A stretch of 64,000 bases of DNA, taken from positions 37,816 through 101,815 of the forward strand of contig NZ_JADPVH010000005.1 of the NCBI RefSeq assembly GCF_026932795.1. The letters run 5' to 3'. The notes beneath the pieces were generated by a model. It was not told the DNA's origin. It saw only the letters and a program-made list of their open reading frames with translations, and made no database searches. Position numbers and translations under genes: made by a program. The first letter of the stretch is position 1; every line of letters begins with the position of its first letter. The stretch is from Paenarthrobacter sp. Z7-10 (GTDB taxonomy: Bacteria > Actinomycetota > Actinomycetes > Actinomycetales > Micrococcaceae). This document shows positions 8,292 through 16,995 of the stretch, one piece after another.

Positions 8292-8999
8292 TTAGGCGTC
8301 GGCCAGAACCTTGGTGACGTTGGGATCCACGGCAATGCCGGGGCCAAACGTGGTGCTGACGGTGGCCTTCTGCAGGTAACGTCCCTTGGAGGCGGAAGGC
8401 TTCAACCGAAGCACCTCTTCCAAGGCCGCCGCGTAATTCTCGGCCAGTTTCTGGGCGTCGAAGGACACCTTGCCCACAATGAAATGCAGGTTCGAGTGCT
8501 TGTCGACGCGGAAGTCGATCTTTCCGCCCTTGATGTCCTCGACGGCCTTGGCAACGTTGTTGGTCACCGTGCCCGTCTTCGGGTTCGGCATCAGGTTTCG
8601 GGGACCAAGGATCTTACCCAGCCGGCCAACCTTACCCATCAGGTCAGGCGTGGCGACGGCGGCGTCAAAGTCGGTCCAACCACCCTGGATCTTCTCGATC
8701 AGGTCATCGGAACCGACAAAGTCGGCGCCGGCGGCGATCGCCGCGTCGGCCCGGTCACCGGTTGCGAAAACCAAGACGCGCGCCACTTTACCGGTACCGT
8801 GCGGAAGGTTCACCGTGCCACGGACCATCTGGTCGGCCTTGCGGGGATCGACACCCAAGCGGAAGGCAACCTCCACCGTTGCGTCGAACTTGGACGGATT
8901 GGTGTCCTTGGCGAGGTTAATGGCCTCGAACGGGGTGTAGAACTTGTCCGCCTCGATCTTGCCGGCCGCTGCCTCGTATGCTTTGCTGCGCTTTGCCAT
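8292..8999 (-). CDS. rplA: 50S ribosomal protein L1
   Basis: 235 aa, normal length. It begins [14 protein letters not shown] and contains the L1 signature region ([21 protein letters not shown] split across residues about 125-145) and the closing [18 protein letters not shown]1 binds 23S rRNA at the mobile stalk and in many bacteria represses its own operon mRNA. The ATG at 8999 has AAGGAGAAAG upstream; the frame runs open to 9074 but that is not used. It follows rplK by 131 bases and is closed by a strong terminator. Confidence 0.98.
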   Translation of the reverse strand: MAKRSKAYEAAAGKIEADKFYTPFEAINLAKDTNPSKFDATVEVAFRLGVDPRKADQMVRGTVNLPHGTGKVARVLVFATGDRADAAIAAGADFVGSDDLIEKIQGGWTDFDAAVATPDLMGKVGRLGKILGPRNLMPNPKTGTVTNNVAKAVEDIKGGKIDFRVDKHSNLHFIVGKVSFDAQKLAENYAAALEEVLRLKPSASKGRYLQKATVSTTFGPGIAVDPNVTKVLADA

Positions 9000-9130
9000 G
9001 CTGCTCTTTCTCCTTGTGCAGTTGTGGTCTGCGGACCGCGCTGGGCCCTGCCACCGCCGGCAGTTCGCACCCATTGCAAATACACTGGGGCGCCGCCGTC
9101 GTTAGAAATGTAAGTGGTGGTGCGAAGCTC

Positions 9131-9562
9131 TCAGGCCTCGACCGTGATGCCCATGGAACGGGCCGTGCCGGCGATGATCTTGGCCGCGGCCTCGATGTCG
9201 TTGGCGTTCAAATCCACCAGCTTCTGGCTGGCGATTTCATTAACCTGGTCCTTGGTCAGCTGCGCAACCTTAACGGTATGCGGAGTCGCCGATCCCTTAG
9301 CAACGCCCGCGGCCTGCTTGATCAGCTCTGCTGCCGGCGGAGTCTTGGTGATGAAGGTGAACGAACGGTCCTCGTAGACCGTGATTTCCACCGGGATGAC
9401 GTTGCCGCGCTGGGCCTCCGTTGCGGCGTTGTAGGCCTTGCAGAATTCCATAATGTTGACACCGTGCTGGCCAAGCGCAGGACCAATGGGAGGGGCTGGA
9501 TTAGCAGCACCCGCCTTGATCTGCAGCTTGATGAGGCCGGTGACCTTTTTCTTGGGAGCCAA
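9131..9562 (-). CDS. rplK: 50S ribosomal protein L11
   Basis: 143 aa, full length. [32 protein letters not shown] is split here as the N-terminal domain that binds thiopeptides and stringent-response factor RelA; the C-terminal rRNA-binding domain includes [13 protein letters not shown] and [10 protein letters not shown]. The only start that gives the family N-terminus (APKKK) is TTG at 9562, with AGAAGGAT 7 bases before it, so rplK appears to use a rare start codon. It lies 140 bases after nusG and 131 before rplA. Confidence 0.97.
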   Translation of the reverse strand: MAPKKKVTGLIKLQIKAGAANPAPPIGPALGQHGVNIMEFCKAYNAATEAQRGNVIPVEITVYEDRSFTFITKTPPAAELIKQAAGVAKGSATPHTVKVAQLTKDQVNEIASQKLVDLNANDIEAAAKIIAGTARSMGITVEA

Positions 9563-9702
9563 TTTCGGATCCTTCTCTAATAGCTTTCCTGAGGAGACGG
9601 AGCGCGCCCCAGGTTCTTGACCACCATGGCGTGATGGTCATCGCCCCAAGCCGGCTAAGCGGGCCGGTCCGGGGCGAAATCGATGGTCAACCAGTGCCGG
9701 AA

Positions 9703-10572
9703 CTAAATCTTGGCAACCTGGTTGAACGAGAGTGTGACGGGTGTTTCGCGCTCGAAGATGGAGACCAGGACCACCATGGTCTGGGACTCCGGCTTGATCT
9801 CCGAGATGGTCGCCGGAAGGGTCTCGAACGGACCTTCCTTGACGATCACGGACTCGCCAATCTCAAAGTCGACGACAGCGGCCGGGGCATGCTTGACCGG
9901 CTTACCGGCCTCGGCCTGCTCTTCTTCAAAGACCGGCGCAAGCATCGAGAAAACCTCATCCAGGCGCAGCGGAACCGGGTTATGGGCGTTGCCCACAAAA
10001 CCCGTTACGCCTGGCGTATGACGCACGGCACCCCAGGAGGCGTCGGTCAGATCCATCCGGACCAGTACGTAGCCGGGAATACGGACGCGGTTGACGACCT
10101 TGCGCTGCGCATTCTTGATCTCCACGACCTCTTCCATGGGAACCTGGATTTCAAAGATGAAATCTTCCATGTTCAGGGACTGGATACGGGTCTCCAGGTT
10201 CGCCTTCACGCGGTTCTCATAGCCGGCATAGGAGTGGATGACGAACCAGTCGCCCTCCTGGCGGCGCAGCTTGGCCTTGAACTCATCGGCCGGATCCGGC
10301 TCGGCGGCAGCCGCGGCGGACACCAAGGCGTCCTCATCGGCGGCGTCGTCCGCCGGAACGTCCGCGGCATCGGCGTCATCCGCCGGAACGTCCGCTGCAT
10401 CGGCCGGAACGTCCGTGCCGTCGTCGTGCGTTACGGCTCGATTTTCAGCGTCGCCCATGGCATCGTCCGCTCCGGTTTCGGGCGCAGCGGCGTCCCGGCC
10501 CTCGAAAGCATTCTCCTCAACGGTGCTCTCGTTCGGCCCAGTCTTTGTTACCTCGAGCTCCTGCTCAGACAC
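9703..10572 (-). CDS. nusG: Transcription termination/antitermination factor NusG
   Basis: 289 aa, longer than the roughly 180 aa of E. coli NusG because of an acidic N-terminal extension of about 105 residues rich in Ala, Asp and Glu with repeated DVPAD blocks. The NGN domain follows ([20 protein letters not shown], split over residues 115-135) and the C-terminal KOW domain ([20 protein letters not shown]). It binds RNA polymerase and couples it to Rho or the ribosome. I chose GTG 10572 (VSEQELEV), which has a GGAAG site about 12 bases upstream; the frame reaches back to 10656 but overlaps secE's end. Actinobacterial NusGs commonly have such extensions. Confidence 0.96.
   Translation of the reverse strand: MSEQELEVTKTGPNESTVEENAFEGRDAAAPETGADDAMGDAENRAVTHDDGTDVPADAADVPADDADAADVPADDAADEDALVSAAAAAEPDPADEFKAKLRRQEGDWFVIHSYAGYENRVKANLETRIQSLNMEDFIFEIQVPMEEVVEIKNAQRKVVNRVRIPGYVLVRMDLTDASWGAVRHTPGVTGFVGNAHNPVPLRLDEVFSMLAPVFEEEQAEAGKPVKHAPAAVVDFEIGESVIVKEGPFETLPATISEIKPESQTMVVLVSIFERETPVTLSFNQVAKI
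10318..10432. repeat. Imperfect direct repeats coding the NusG acidic segment
   Basis: The core CCGCCGGAACGTCCGC recurs at about 10350 and 10380, and GGCCGGAACGTCCGTG at about 10402. They code for DVPAD-type blocks. Such internal repeats could vary in number between strains. Confidence 0.6.
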
Positions 10573-10656
10573 GTATTTCCCGCTTCCTTTTCCAAACTTG
10601 AATGCCTCAAACCGACCGGGTGCCGCAACTGCCAACATAGTCGGCGCTGGCGGCAC

Positions 10657-10935
10657 TTACTGCTCCGTTGGGCCGCTGCCGCCGAAGATCCACAGCACGG
10701 CCTTGCCAAAGGCAAGATCCAGTCCTGTCACGATGGCCATCATGATGGCCACGAAAACCAGAACCACAATCGTGTAGTTGATCAGCTCTTTCCGAGTCGG
10801 GGTCACTACCTTCCGCAGCTCGCCAATGACCTGACGGAAGAACAGTGCCATCCGGGCGAAAAACCCGGGTTTCACCGGCTTGGTGGACTTGTTGGCAGGG
10901 CGGCCCTGGGAGCTGCCCGCGGCTGTCTCGGTCAC
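10657..10935 (-). CDS. secE: Preprotein translocase subunit SecE
   Basis: 92 aa. A polar N-terminus (residues 1-30), an amphipathic helix FFRQVIGELRKVVTPTRKEL, and one transmembrane segment (about 52-75, YTIVVLVFVAIMMAIVTGLD) match the single-span SecE type. It clamps SecY in the Sec channel. The start is GTG 10935 with GAGG 7-10 bases upstream. It lies between tRNA-Trp and nusG, the standard bacterial order. Confidence 0.96.
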   Translation of the reverse strand: MTETAAGSSQGRPANKSTKPVKPGFFARMALFFRQVIGELRKVVTPTRKELINYTIVVLVFVAIMMAIVTGLDLAFGKAVLWIFGGSGPTEQ

Positions 10936-11079
10936 CTTTGCCTCGCTCTTCTGTGTCTGTGGATGTCTTCAGTCCGGAGGCTCGCCAGCACCACGACCAT
11001 ACCGGTTGCTGCTGCCGTTCACTGCGTCCGCGGCAGTCCGGACCCTGAGGGATCCTGACTGCCGCGGGCCAGTCATGCG

Positions 11080-11152
11080 CAGGGCAGACAGGACTCGAAC
11101 CTGCAACCTGCGGTTTTGGAGACCGCTGCGCTACCAATTGCGCCACTACCCT
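11080..11152 (-). tRNA. tRNA-Trp (anticodon CCA)
   Basis: 73 nt on the minus strand. Acceptor AGGGTAG pairs with CTGCCCT (one G-T), the D arm is GCGCAATTGGTAGCGC, the anticodon loop reads CTCCAAA, and the T loop is GTTCGAGTC. The 3' CCA is not encoded. It sits 145 bases upstream of secE, the common tRNA-Trp/secE/nusG arrangement. Confidence 0.96.
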
Positions 11153-11380
11153 TTGTACTGGCGTTCTTTGCCTGAAGTCCGCCCTGTCCAGCTCCGGAAA
11201 GGAACCAGCGTAAGGCGCGGGCCATCATGGCGATTTGAACACCGAGGAATAAGTCTACGCAATCCGGACTCCCACGTCGAACCGGAGGCAGCAGATGCGT
11301 GAAGCCGAGCGGCGATAAGCATAAAGTGGACAGGGACGAGGTCCGTCACCGGGCCGGACCCCACCGAAAAAGGAACGCTC

Positions 11381-12628
11381 ATGCCTGCCGAAGCGACAGC
11401 TGCTCCCGACTTCTCCCGTGCGGACCCGCGCCGGCGCGTCTCCGCACGAATAGCGGCCATTGCCGAATCGGCGACCCTCGCTGTGGATGCCAAGGCCAAG
11501 GCCCTCAAGGCAGCTGGCCGTCCGGTGATTAGTTTCGGTGCCGGCGAGCCGGACTTCCCGACGCCGGACTACATTGTGGACGCTGCTGTTGCGGCCGCCA
11601 GGGACCCGAAAAACCACCGCTACTCACCGGCCGCCGGGCTGCCTGAGCTTAAGAGCGCCATCGCTGCGAAAACGCTCCGTGACTCCGGGTACCAGGTGGA
11701 TCCCTCGCAGGTCTTGGTGACCAACGGCGGAAAGCAGGCTGTCTACGAGGCGTTTGCGACCCTGCTCGATCCGGGTGACGAGGTTCTGTTGCCGACTCCC
11801 TTCTGGACCACCTATCCGGAGGCTATTCGGTTGGCCGGCGGCGTACCTGTTCATGTCTTTGCCGGCCCGGAGCAGGGCTACCTGGTCACGACCGACCAGC
11901 TTGAGGCGGCTCTGACGCCGCGGACCAAGATCCTGCTGTTCGTCTCTCCGTCGAACCCGACGGGCGCGGTCTACTCCCCCGGGCAGACCAAGGAAATAGG
12001 CCAATGGGCCGCGGCCAAGGGCCTGTGGGTGTTGACGGATGAAATTTACGAACACCTCACCTACGATGACGTTCCATTTACCTCCATAGCCACCGCAGCA
12101 CCGGAGCTGGGCGACAAGGTGGTGATCCTCAACGGGGTAGCCAAAACATATGCCATGACGGGTTGGCGGGTCGGCTGGATGATCGGACCGGCGGATGTGG
12201 TCCGTGGGGCCACAAACCTGCAGTCGCACGCCACCTCGAACGTCTCCAACGTTCCGCAGCGGGCTGCCTTGGCCGCCGTCGCCGGGCCGCTGACCGCGGT
12301 GCAGGAAATGAAGACAGCCTTCAACCGCCGCCGGCAGGCCATGGTGGCAGGGCTCAATGCCATCGACGCGGTGGTGTGTCCAACACCCCACGGCGCGTTC
12401 TACGCCTATGCCGACGTCCGGGGGCTGCTGGGCCGCAGTTTGGCCGGCGTCAGCTGCGCCACCTCGGCCGAACTTGCCGCCCTGATCCTGGACCAGATTG
12501 AAGTGGCAGTAGTTCCAGGGGAGGCGTTCGGCCCCAGCGGATTCATCAGACTCTCCTATGCCCTCTCCGACGCGGACCTGGCCGAAGGGGTCGGGCGCCT
12601 GCAGGAGTTCCTCGGCAGCGCCAGCTAG
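11381..12628 (+). CDS. aspC: Class I pyridoxal-phosphate aminotransferase (aspartate aminotransferase type)
   Basis: 415 aa, cytosolic. The fold type I signatures are clear: [17 protein letters not shown] at the substrate-binding N-terminus, the [12 protein letters not shown] loop with the conserved Asn, [12 protein letters not shown] with the Asp that holds the PLP nitrogen, and the Schiff-base Lys at about residue 255 in [14 protein letters not shown]. It most resembles the prokaryotic Iγ aspartate aminotransferases, transferring an amino group between aspartate or a related amino acid and 2-oxoglutarate. AAAGGAA precedes the ATG. Exact amino acid preference is not readable. Confidence 0.87.
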   Translation: MPAEATAAPDFSRADPRRRVSARIAAIAESATLAVDAKAKALKAAGRPVISFGAGEPDFPTPDYIVDAAVAAARDPKNHRYSPAAGLPELKSAIAAKTLRDSGYQVDPSQVLVTNGGKQAVYEAFATLLDPGDEVLLPTPFWTTYPEAIRLAGGVPVHVFAGPEQGYLVTTDQLEAALTPRTKILLFVSPSNPTGAVYSPGQTKEIGQWAAAKGLWVLTDEIYEHLTYDDVPFTSIATAAPELGDKVVILNGVAKTYAMTGWRVGWMIGPADVVRGATNLQSHATSNVSNVPQRAALAAVAGPLTAVQEMKTAFNRRRQAMVAGLNAIDAVVCPTPHGAFYAYADVRGLLGRSLAGVSCATSAELAALILDQIEVAVVPGEAFGPSGFIRLSYALSDADLAEGVGRLQEFLGSAS

Positions 12629-12640
12629 CCGGCGCTGCCG
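12613..12640 (+). terminator. Hairpin overlapping the aminotransferase stop codon
   Basis: CGGCAGCGCC (12613-12622) pairs perfectly with GGCGCTGCCG (12631-12640); the TAG stop lies in the loop. No U-tract follows, so the role in termination is uncertain. Confidence 0.4.
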
Positions 12641-12655
12641 GTGTGACCCGCCAAG

Positions 12656-12683
12656 TTGCCTAAGTCACATCAGCGTCTAGAAT
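12656..12683 (+). promoter_or_regulatory. Candidate sigma-A-type promoter for pfkA
   Basis: TTGCCT (12656-12661) and TAGAAT (12678-12683) are separated by 16 bases and would start transcription about 70 bases before the pfkA ATG. Both hexamers are close to the housekeeping consensus; unverified. Confidence 0.45.
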
Positions 12684-12762
12684 CTCTAAGAGAGCTCAAC
12701 GGAGTGCTCGCATCCCCGACCACTCCTCCCCCATCGGGACTGAGCTCAAAGGACCGAGCTAG

Positions 12763-13788
12763 ATGAAAATTGGAATTCTCACCAGCGGCGGCGACTGCCC
12801 CGGCCTCAATGCGGTTATCCGCGGAGCGGTGCTGAAGGGCATTAAAATCCACGGCCAGGAATTTGTTGGCTTCCGCGATGGCTGGCGCGGCGTTGTCGAA
12901 GGCGACATCATGGATCTGCCACGACAGAGCGTCCGCGGCATCTCCAAGCAGGGTGGCACGATTTTGGGAACCTCCCGGACTAATCCTTTCGAGGGTGATG
13001 GTGGTCCGGAGGTCATCAAAGCGCACCTTGAGCGGATGGGCATTGATGCCATCATCGCCATCGGCGGCGAGGGAACCCTCGCCGCCGCCAAGCGGCTCAC
13101 GGATGCCGGTCTGAAAATCGTAGGCGTGCCCAAGACCGTGGACAATGACCTGGACGCGACGGACTACACCTTCGGCTTCGACACCGCCGTGCAGATCGCC
13201 ACCGAGGCCATTGACCGGCTGCGCACCACCGGGGAGTCCCATCACCGCTGCATGATCGCCGAAGTGATGGGCCGGCACGTGGGCTGGATTGCCCTGCATG
13301 CAGGCATGGCTTCGGGTGCACATGCCATCCTGATTCCGGAGCAGCAGGTCAGCATCGAGCAGATCACCGAGTGGGTCAATGAGGCACACGATCGGGGCCG
13401 CGCCCCGCTGGTGGTGGTGGCGGAGGGCTTCGTGCCCTCGCACATGGAATCCCCGCATTCTGAGCGCGGCATGGACACTTTCGGCCGGCCACGGCTGGGC
13501 GGCATCGCGGACCAGCTGGCTCCGGAAATTGAGGCCCGCACCGGGATTGAAACCCGTGCCACCATTCTGGGCCACATCCAGCGCGGCGGCGTGCCCTCGG
13601 GTTTCGACCGGGTCCTGGCTACCCGTCTGGGCATGGCGGCGATTGATTCCGTGGTGGAGGGACGCTGGGGAACCATGGTGTCGCTGGCAGGCACCGAGAT
13701 CAAGCATGTGGGCTTCGAGGCCGCACTGGGCAATCTGAAGACCGTCCCGCCGCACCGCTATGAGGAAGCGGCAATTCTTTTCGGCTGA
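12763..13788 (+). CDS. pfkA: 6-phosphofructokinase
   Basis: 341 aa, cytosolic; phosphorylates fructose 6-phosphate in glycolysis. It begins MKIGILTSGGDCPGLNAVIR, has the nucleotide loop IGGEGTLAAA, the catalytic segment PKTVDNDLDATDYTFG, the substrate segment EVMGRHVGWIALHAG and the late LGHIQRGG. The motif GGEGT replaces the classical GGDGT. In this superfamily the residue after GG helps set ATP versus pyrophosphate use, and Gly-Gly-Glu forms are usual in actinobacterial ATP-dependent enzymes, so I call ATP use with moderate confidence. A conserved start and a GGACCGAG region upstream support ATG 12763. Confidence 0.93.
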   Translation: MKIGILTSGGDCPGLNAVIRGAVLKGIKIHGQEFVGFRDGWRGVVEGDIMDLPRQSVRGISKQGGTILGTSRTNPFEGDGGPEVIKAHLERMGIDAIIAIGGEGTLAAAKRLTDAGLKIVGVPKTVDNDLDATDYTFGFDTAVQIATEAIDRLRTTGESHHRCMIAEVMGRHVGWIALHAGMASGAHAILIPEQQVSIEQITEWVNEAHDRGRAPLVVVAEGFVPSHMESPHSERGMDTFGRPRLGGIADQLAPEIEARTGIETRATILGHIQRGGVPSGFDRVLATRLGMAAIDSVVEGRWGTMVSLAGTEIKHVGFEAALGNLKTVPPHRYEEAAILFG

Positions 13789-13811
13789 ATCCAGCCGGCC
13801 GGCGCCGGGCG

Positions 13812-13853
13812 GGCGGTCCGTTCCTGGCAGGCGGTCCGTTCCTGGCAGGCGGT
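13812..13853. repeat. 18-bp tandem repeat, 2.3 copies
   Basis: GGCGGTCCGTTCCTGGCA occurs at 13812-13829 and exactly again at 13830-13847, with a partial third copy to 13853. It lies just upstream of the GNAT gene start at 13865, so it may alter that gene's promoter or leader. Confidence 0.85.
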
Positions 13854-13864
13854 AGCGTGGATTC

Positions 13865-14560
13865 ATGAGCTTTGATGACAACAGCGCCGCCATCGTCCTG
13901 CTGGCATGGGAGCGCAGGCTCGGTTTCGGCGACGGCACGCTCAGCACCGGTCTGGAACGCCATGTCAGGCACGACGACGGCGCAACCTCGGTCAGCTTTC
14001 TGCGGCTCTTCGGCCGCTCTGCTCTGGTGGGTCCGGGCTGGGCGGTCGAAGCGGCCGCAGGGCTGGACGACGACGAACTGGCTGACCACTCGACGCTGCT
14101 CCGGCTGACCCGGGAGCACGGCGGACACGGATTGGGCACGGCCGCCCTCTATTTCGCCGACGATCTCCCGCTCGTCCAGCCCTCAGGCGACCTGAGCGTA
14201 TCCCGCGATCCCGCCCACGCGCTGGCGCTGCAGGGACTGTGCCCGCCCGACGACGCGAACGAATTCGGGCTGCCGAAGCTGAAACACAGCTACACCGTGA
14301 TGCTCGACGGCGGACCCGTCGCCTGCGGCGCCTTCACCGAGTGGCAGGGCATTGTCGCCCGGCTCGGCGTCCTCGTGGCCCCACCGCGGCGCGGTGCGGG
14401 GCTTGGCAAACTGGCCGGAGCCATCGCGGCACATGAGGCCCTGGCCTCCGGACTGGTGCTGCAGTGGCGCGCCGACGTCAGCAATGCCGCCGCCAATGCC
14501 ACGGCCCACTCGCTCGGTTTCCTCCGGGCCGGAACCCAGACCTCCGTTCTGCTGGGCTGA
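13865..14560 (+). CDS. GNAT-family N-acetyltransferase domain protein
   Basis: 231 aa. The C-terminal half is a GNAT fold: VACGAFTEWQGIVARLGVLVAPPRRGAGLG (split over about residues 145-175) contains the acetyl-CoA loop RRGAGLG, and the end DVSNAAANATAHSLGFLRAG matches the final GNAT helix and strand. The N-terminal half (1-110) has no motif I recognise and may be a degenerate GNAT or a substrate domain. No strong ribosome site precedes the ATG. It stands alone and faces the convergent MFS gene across a minisatellite. Substrate unknown. Confidence 0.68.
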   Translation: MSFDDNSAAIVLLAWERRLGFGDGTLSTGLERHVRHDDGATSVSFLRLFGRSALVGPGWAVEAAAGLDDDELADHSTLLRLTREHGGHGLGTAALYFADDLPLVQPSGDLSVSRDPAHALALQGLCPPDDANEFGLPKLKHSYTVMLDGGPVACGAFTEWQGIVARLGVLVAPPRRGAGLGKLAGAIAAHEALASGLVLQWRADVSNAAANATAHSLGFLRAGTQTSVLLG

Positions 14561-14591
14561 CCGGCCAGCAGGACACGGCTCGGGCGCCGGG

Positions 14592-14735
14592 CTGCCGGTC
14601 CTGCCCCGGCTACCGGTCCTGCCCCGGCTACCGGTCCCGCCCCGGCTACCGGTCCTGCCCCGGCTACCGGTCCTGCCCCGGCTACCGGTCCCGCCCCGGC
14701 TACCGGTCCCGCCCCGGCTACCGGTCCCGCGCCGG
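14592..14735. repeat. Minisatellite: eight 18-bp units between convergent genes
   Basis: Eight head-to-tail copies of CTACCGGTCYYGCCCCGG (Y = C or T), first copy with one change and last copy with G for C. It fills almost the whole gap between the GNAT gene and the MFS gene. The MFS stop codon falls in the last unit (TAG at 14718-14720, read on the minus strand). In a neighbouring minus frame the units read as (PVAGAG)n. Confidence 0.95.
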
Positions 14736-16316
14736 CGGAGCTGTCACGGGCTCGCGGTGCTTTGGCCGCCTCACGCGGGCATCGCCGTCGTCGTGCCCGG
14801 CCTGCGCGCCGCCGTCGTCGTGCCCGGCCTGCGCGCCGCCGTCGTCCGGCTTGCCCCATCCCGCGACTGAACTTGGCTTGGCAAAGAACAATGCCACAGC
14901 CGCGCCAAGGACTATCACTGACGCAGGCAACAGGATCGATTCCCCCATCGCGCTGGAGAAGCCTGCATGCAGAGCGGCCGGAAGGCTGCCGGAAAACTCC
15001 ATTGTCGGAGCGGCACCGGAGGCACCCGGTATTTTCGGCAGGTCCGCGGCCAGGCGGGACTGGATCAGCGCAGCAATCGCCGCGCTGCCCAGCACGGCAC
15101 CAACCTGACGGGTGGTGTTGTAGATGCCGGCGCCGGCACCGGCCTGCCGCGGGGCGAGGTTCCGCGTGGCTGTGGTGGACAGCGGCGCCCAAATGCCGGC
15201 GTTCGCGAAGCCCAGCAGCGCACTGGGGAGCAGGAAGAGCCAGATGGGGGTATCGGGGGCAATCAGCTTCGCGTTCCAGAACAGGGCCACCGCCATCAGC
15301 GCCAGGGCGGCGGAACAAATGTACTTCGGATTGACCCGGTCAATAATCTTGCCCACCACCGGTGCCAGACCGCCGGAGATCAACGCCATCGGCACCATCA
15401 TCAGCGCGGACTGGGTTGGCGTGAGGCCGCGGACCACCTGATAGTAGAAAATCAGCGGCAGGCTCATGGCGGTGATGCTGAAGCCCACCGTGGTGATGCC
15501 GACATTGGCCAGCGAGAAATTGCGGTCCTTGAAGAGCGACAGCGGCAGCAGCGGCTCGCCTTTGTTGACGGCCTGCCAGAGAACGAACAGCACCAGCACC
15601 ACGATGCCGGCAGTGATCAGGCCCCATACCGAGATGGGACCAACGATGGTTCCCCAGGAATAGGTGCCACCTTCCTGGATGCCGAAGACCAGCAGGAACA
15701 TGCCGGCGGCGCTGAACAGCACGCCGGGAATGTCAAACTTATGCGGATGCGTGCTCAGGTTTGGCACCAGCCGCCAGGCCAGAATGAAGGCGACGACGCC
15801 GATCGGGACATTGATGAAGAAGATCCATTCCCAGCCCAGCGAATCCACCAGCACGCCGCCCAAGATGGGACCCACCAGCGTTGCGACACCGGCAGTCGCG
15901 CCCCACAGACCCATCGCCTGGCCGCGGCGGTCCGGCGGAAAAATCCGGGTGATGACGGCCATGGTCTGCGGTGTCATCAGCGCCGCACCCAGCCCCTGCA
16001 CGGCCCGGGCCACGATCAATGTCGCGATGTCGGAGGAGAAACCGCACCACAGCGAGGCCAGGGTAAAGACCACCAAACCGGCAAGGTAGAGCTTCTTCGG
16101 GCCGAACCGATCCCCCAGCCGGCCGGTAATCAGCAGTGGAACGGCGTAAGCCAAAAGATACGAACTGGTGACCCAGATGACCGAGTTAATGTCTGTGTGC
16201 AGGCCCTCCATGATGGCCGGATTGGCCACGGAAACAATGGTGGTATCGATCAGGATCATGAAGAAGCCAATCACCAGCGACCACAGCGCCGGCCACGGCC
16301 GAGTAACGTTTTCCAC
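14718..16316 (-). CDS. DHA2-family multidrug MFS transporter (EmrB/QacA type)
   Basis: 532 aa, about 14 transmembrane segments. Family motifs are present: MILIDTTIVSVANPAIM in helix 1, the motif A loop TGRLGDRFGPKKLYL, RAVQGLGAALMTPQ in helix 4 and GPILGGVLVDSLGWEWIFFINVP (motif C region, split here as residues about 145-167). It should be a proton-driven drug exporter in the cell membrane. I chose GTG 16316 because AAGGAG lies 5 bases before it. The last 50 or so residues are a polar tail containing a 9-residue tandem repeat (DDGGAQAGH). It starts 8 bases after the PadR gene stop, so the two are one operon and the PadR protein is its likely repressor. Confidence 0.88.
   Translation of the reverse strand: MENVTRPWPALWSLVIGFFMILIDTTIVSVANPAIMEGLHTDINSVIWVTSSYLLAYAVPLLITGRLGDRFGPKKLYLAGLVVFTLASLWCGFSSDIATLIVARAVQGLGAALMTPQTMAVITRIFPPDRRGQAMGLWGATAGVATLVGPILGGVLVDSLGWEWIFFINVPIGVVAFILAWRLVPNLSTHPHKFDIPGVLFSAAGMFLLVFGIQEGGTYSWGTIVGPISVWGLITAGIVVLVLFVLWQAVNKGEPLLPLSLFKDRNFSLANVGITTVGFSITAMSLPLIFYYQVVRGLTPTQSALMMVPMALISGGLAPVVGKIIDRVNPKYICSAALALMAVALFWNAKLIAPDTPIWLFLLPSALLGFANAGIWAPLSTTATRNLAPRQAGAGAGIYNTTRQVGAVLGSAAIAALIQSRLAADLPKIPGASGAAPTMEFSGSLPAALHAGFSSAMGESILLPASVIVLGAAVALFFAKPSSVAGWGKPDDGGAQAGHDDGGAQAGHDDGDARVRRPKHREPVTAPPARDR
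14784..14846. repeat. 27-bp tandem repeat in the MFS 3' end
   Basis: Two full and one partial copy of a 27-bp unit containing GTGCCCGGCCTGCGCGCCGC. It codes for DDGGAQAGH twice plus a degenerate third copy in the cytoplasmic tail. Confidence 0.75.
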
Positions 16317-16324
16317 TTTTCTCC

Positions 16325-16897
16325 TTATGGCGATTCCCAGCCGATGCGGCCGGTTCGAAGGTCTTCCTGAAAGCTGCGGATCCAACCAATATCGGCCCGC
16401 AGCAAAGTCTGTTGGTAGCAGAGATCGATCCAGTACTTCTTCTCGATCCGGCGGCCGGTGACCACGCGCTCCCCGTGCTCCAAATCCAGCAACCGCACCA
16501 CCAGGGCTTCCAGCCGCCGGTCCAGCAGTTCCAGCACCTGTCCGCGGGGCAGATTGTGCGCCTCCGCGATGGCCAGTGGAAACTCGGGATACTCGTTCGC
16601 GGGAACCGCCAGCATGTCCTCCAGCCGGCTGGTGAGGGCACGTCGGCCGGCCTGCGAAATTTCGTAGGTGGTGCGCTCGGGCCGGTTGCCCTCCCGGTCC
16701 GTTCCCACCGCGTCCACCAGTCCGTGCTCGGACAGGCGCCCCACCGCGTGATAGAGCGTCCCGGGCCGGACCTTAAGCAGCCGGTCCTCACTTCGTGCCA
16801 TCAGCAGCTGATACATCTCGTACGGATGCATGGGACGTTCCGCGAGCAGGGCCAACGAGGCCACGCCCAAGGGTGTCAATTGCGTCAGCGCCGGCAT
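16325..16897 (-). CDS. PadR-family transcriptional regulator
   Basis: 190 aa from the ATG at 16897. The N-terminal winged helix (residues about 8-85) shows the PadR pattern: LGVASLALLAERPMHPYEMYQ and VRPGTLYHAVGRLSEHGLV, then the wing YEISQAGRRAL. The C-terminal part is long and helical (about 95-185), as in PadR subfamily 1, and mediates dimerisation. It precedes a DHA2 efflux gene by 8 bases, the usual arrangement for a PadR drug-sensing repressor. An upstream TTG (16918) would add 7 residues. A dyad at 16943-16958 is a likely operator. Confidence 0.88.
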   Translation of the reverse strand: MPALTQLTPLGVASLALLAERPMHPYEMYQLLMARSEDRLLKVRPGTLYHAVGRLSEHGLVDAVGTDREGNRPERTTYEISQAGRRALTSRLEDMLAVPANEYPEFPLAIAEAHNLPRGQVLELLDRRLEALVVRLLDLEHGERVVTGRRIEKKYWIDLCYQQTLLRADIGWIRSFQEDLRTGRIGWESP

Positions 16898-16942
16898 CAA
16901 TCCATCCCGTCCCGACAAAACCCGTTCTTATTCCGCATCAAG

Positions 16943-16958
16943 TATTCCACATGGAATA
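16943..16958. promoter_or_regulatory. Candidate PadR operator dyad
   Basis: TATTCC ACAT GGAATA is a 6-bp inverted repeat with a 4-base centre, 46 bases upstream of the PadR start and in the only AT-rich patch of this gap. PadR proteins often repress themselves through such dyads; assignment is inference. Confidence 0.5.
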
Positions 16959-16995
16959 ACTTTGAGCACCCACGGGGGTGCGGACGGCCGCCGAA

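Noticed and set aside
12670..14139. A 489-codon minus frame opposite pfkA
   Set aside because: It has no family motif, spans the end of one gene and the start of another, and its residues are low-complexity. It is a shadow of the third-codon bias.
14290..15318. A minus frame with a long PVAGAG repeat
   Set aside because: It is an alternative frame of the minisatellite and of the MFS gene. No start signal or homologue is visible. Kept only as a note on frame slippage.
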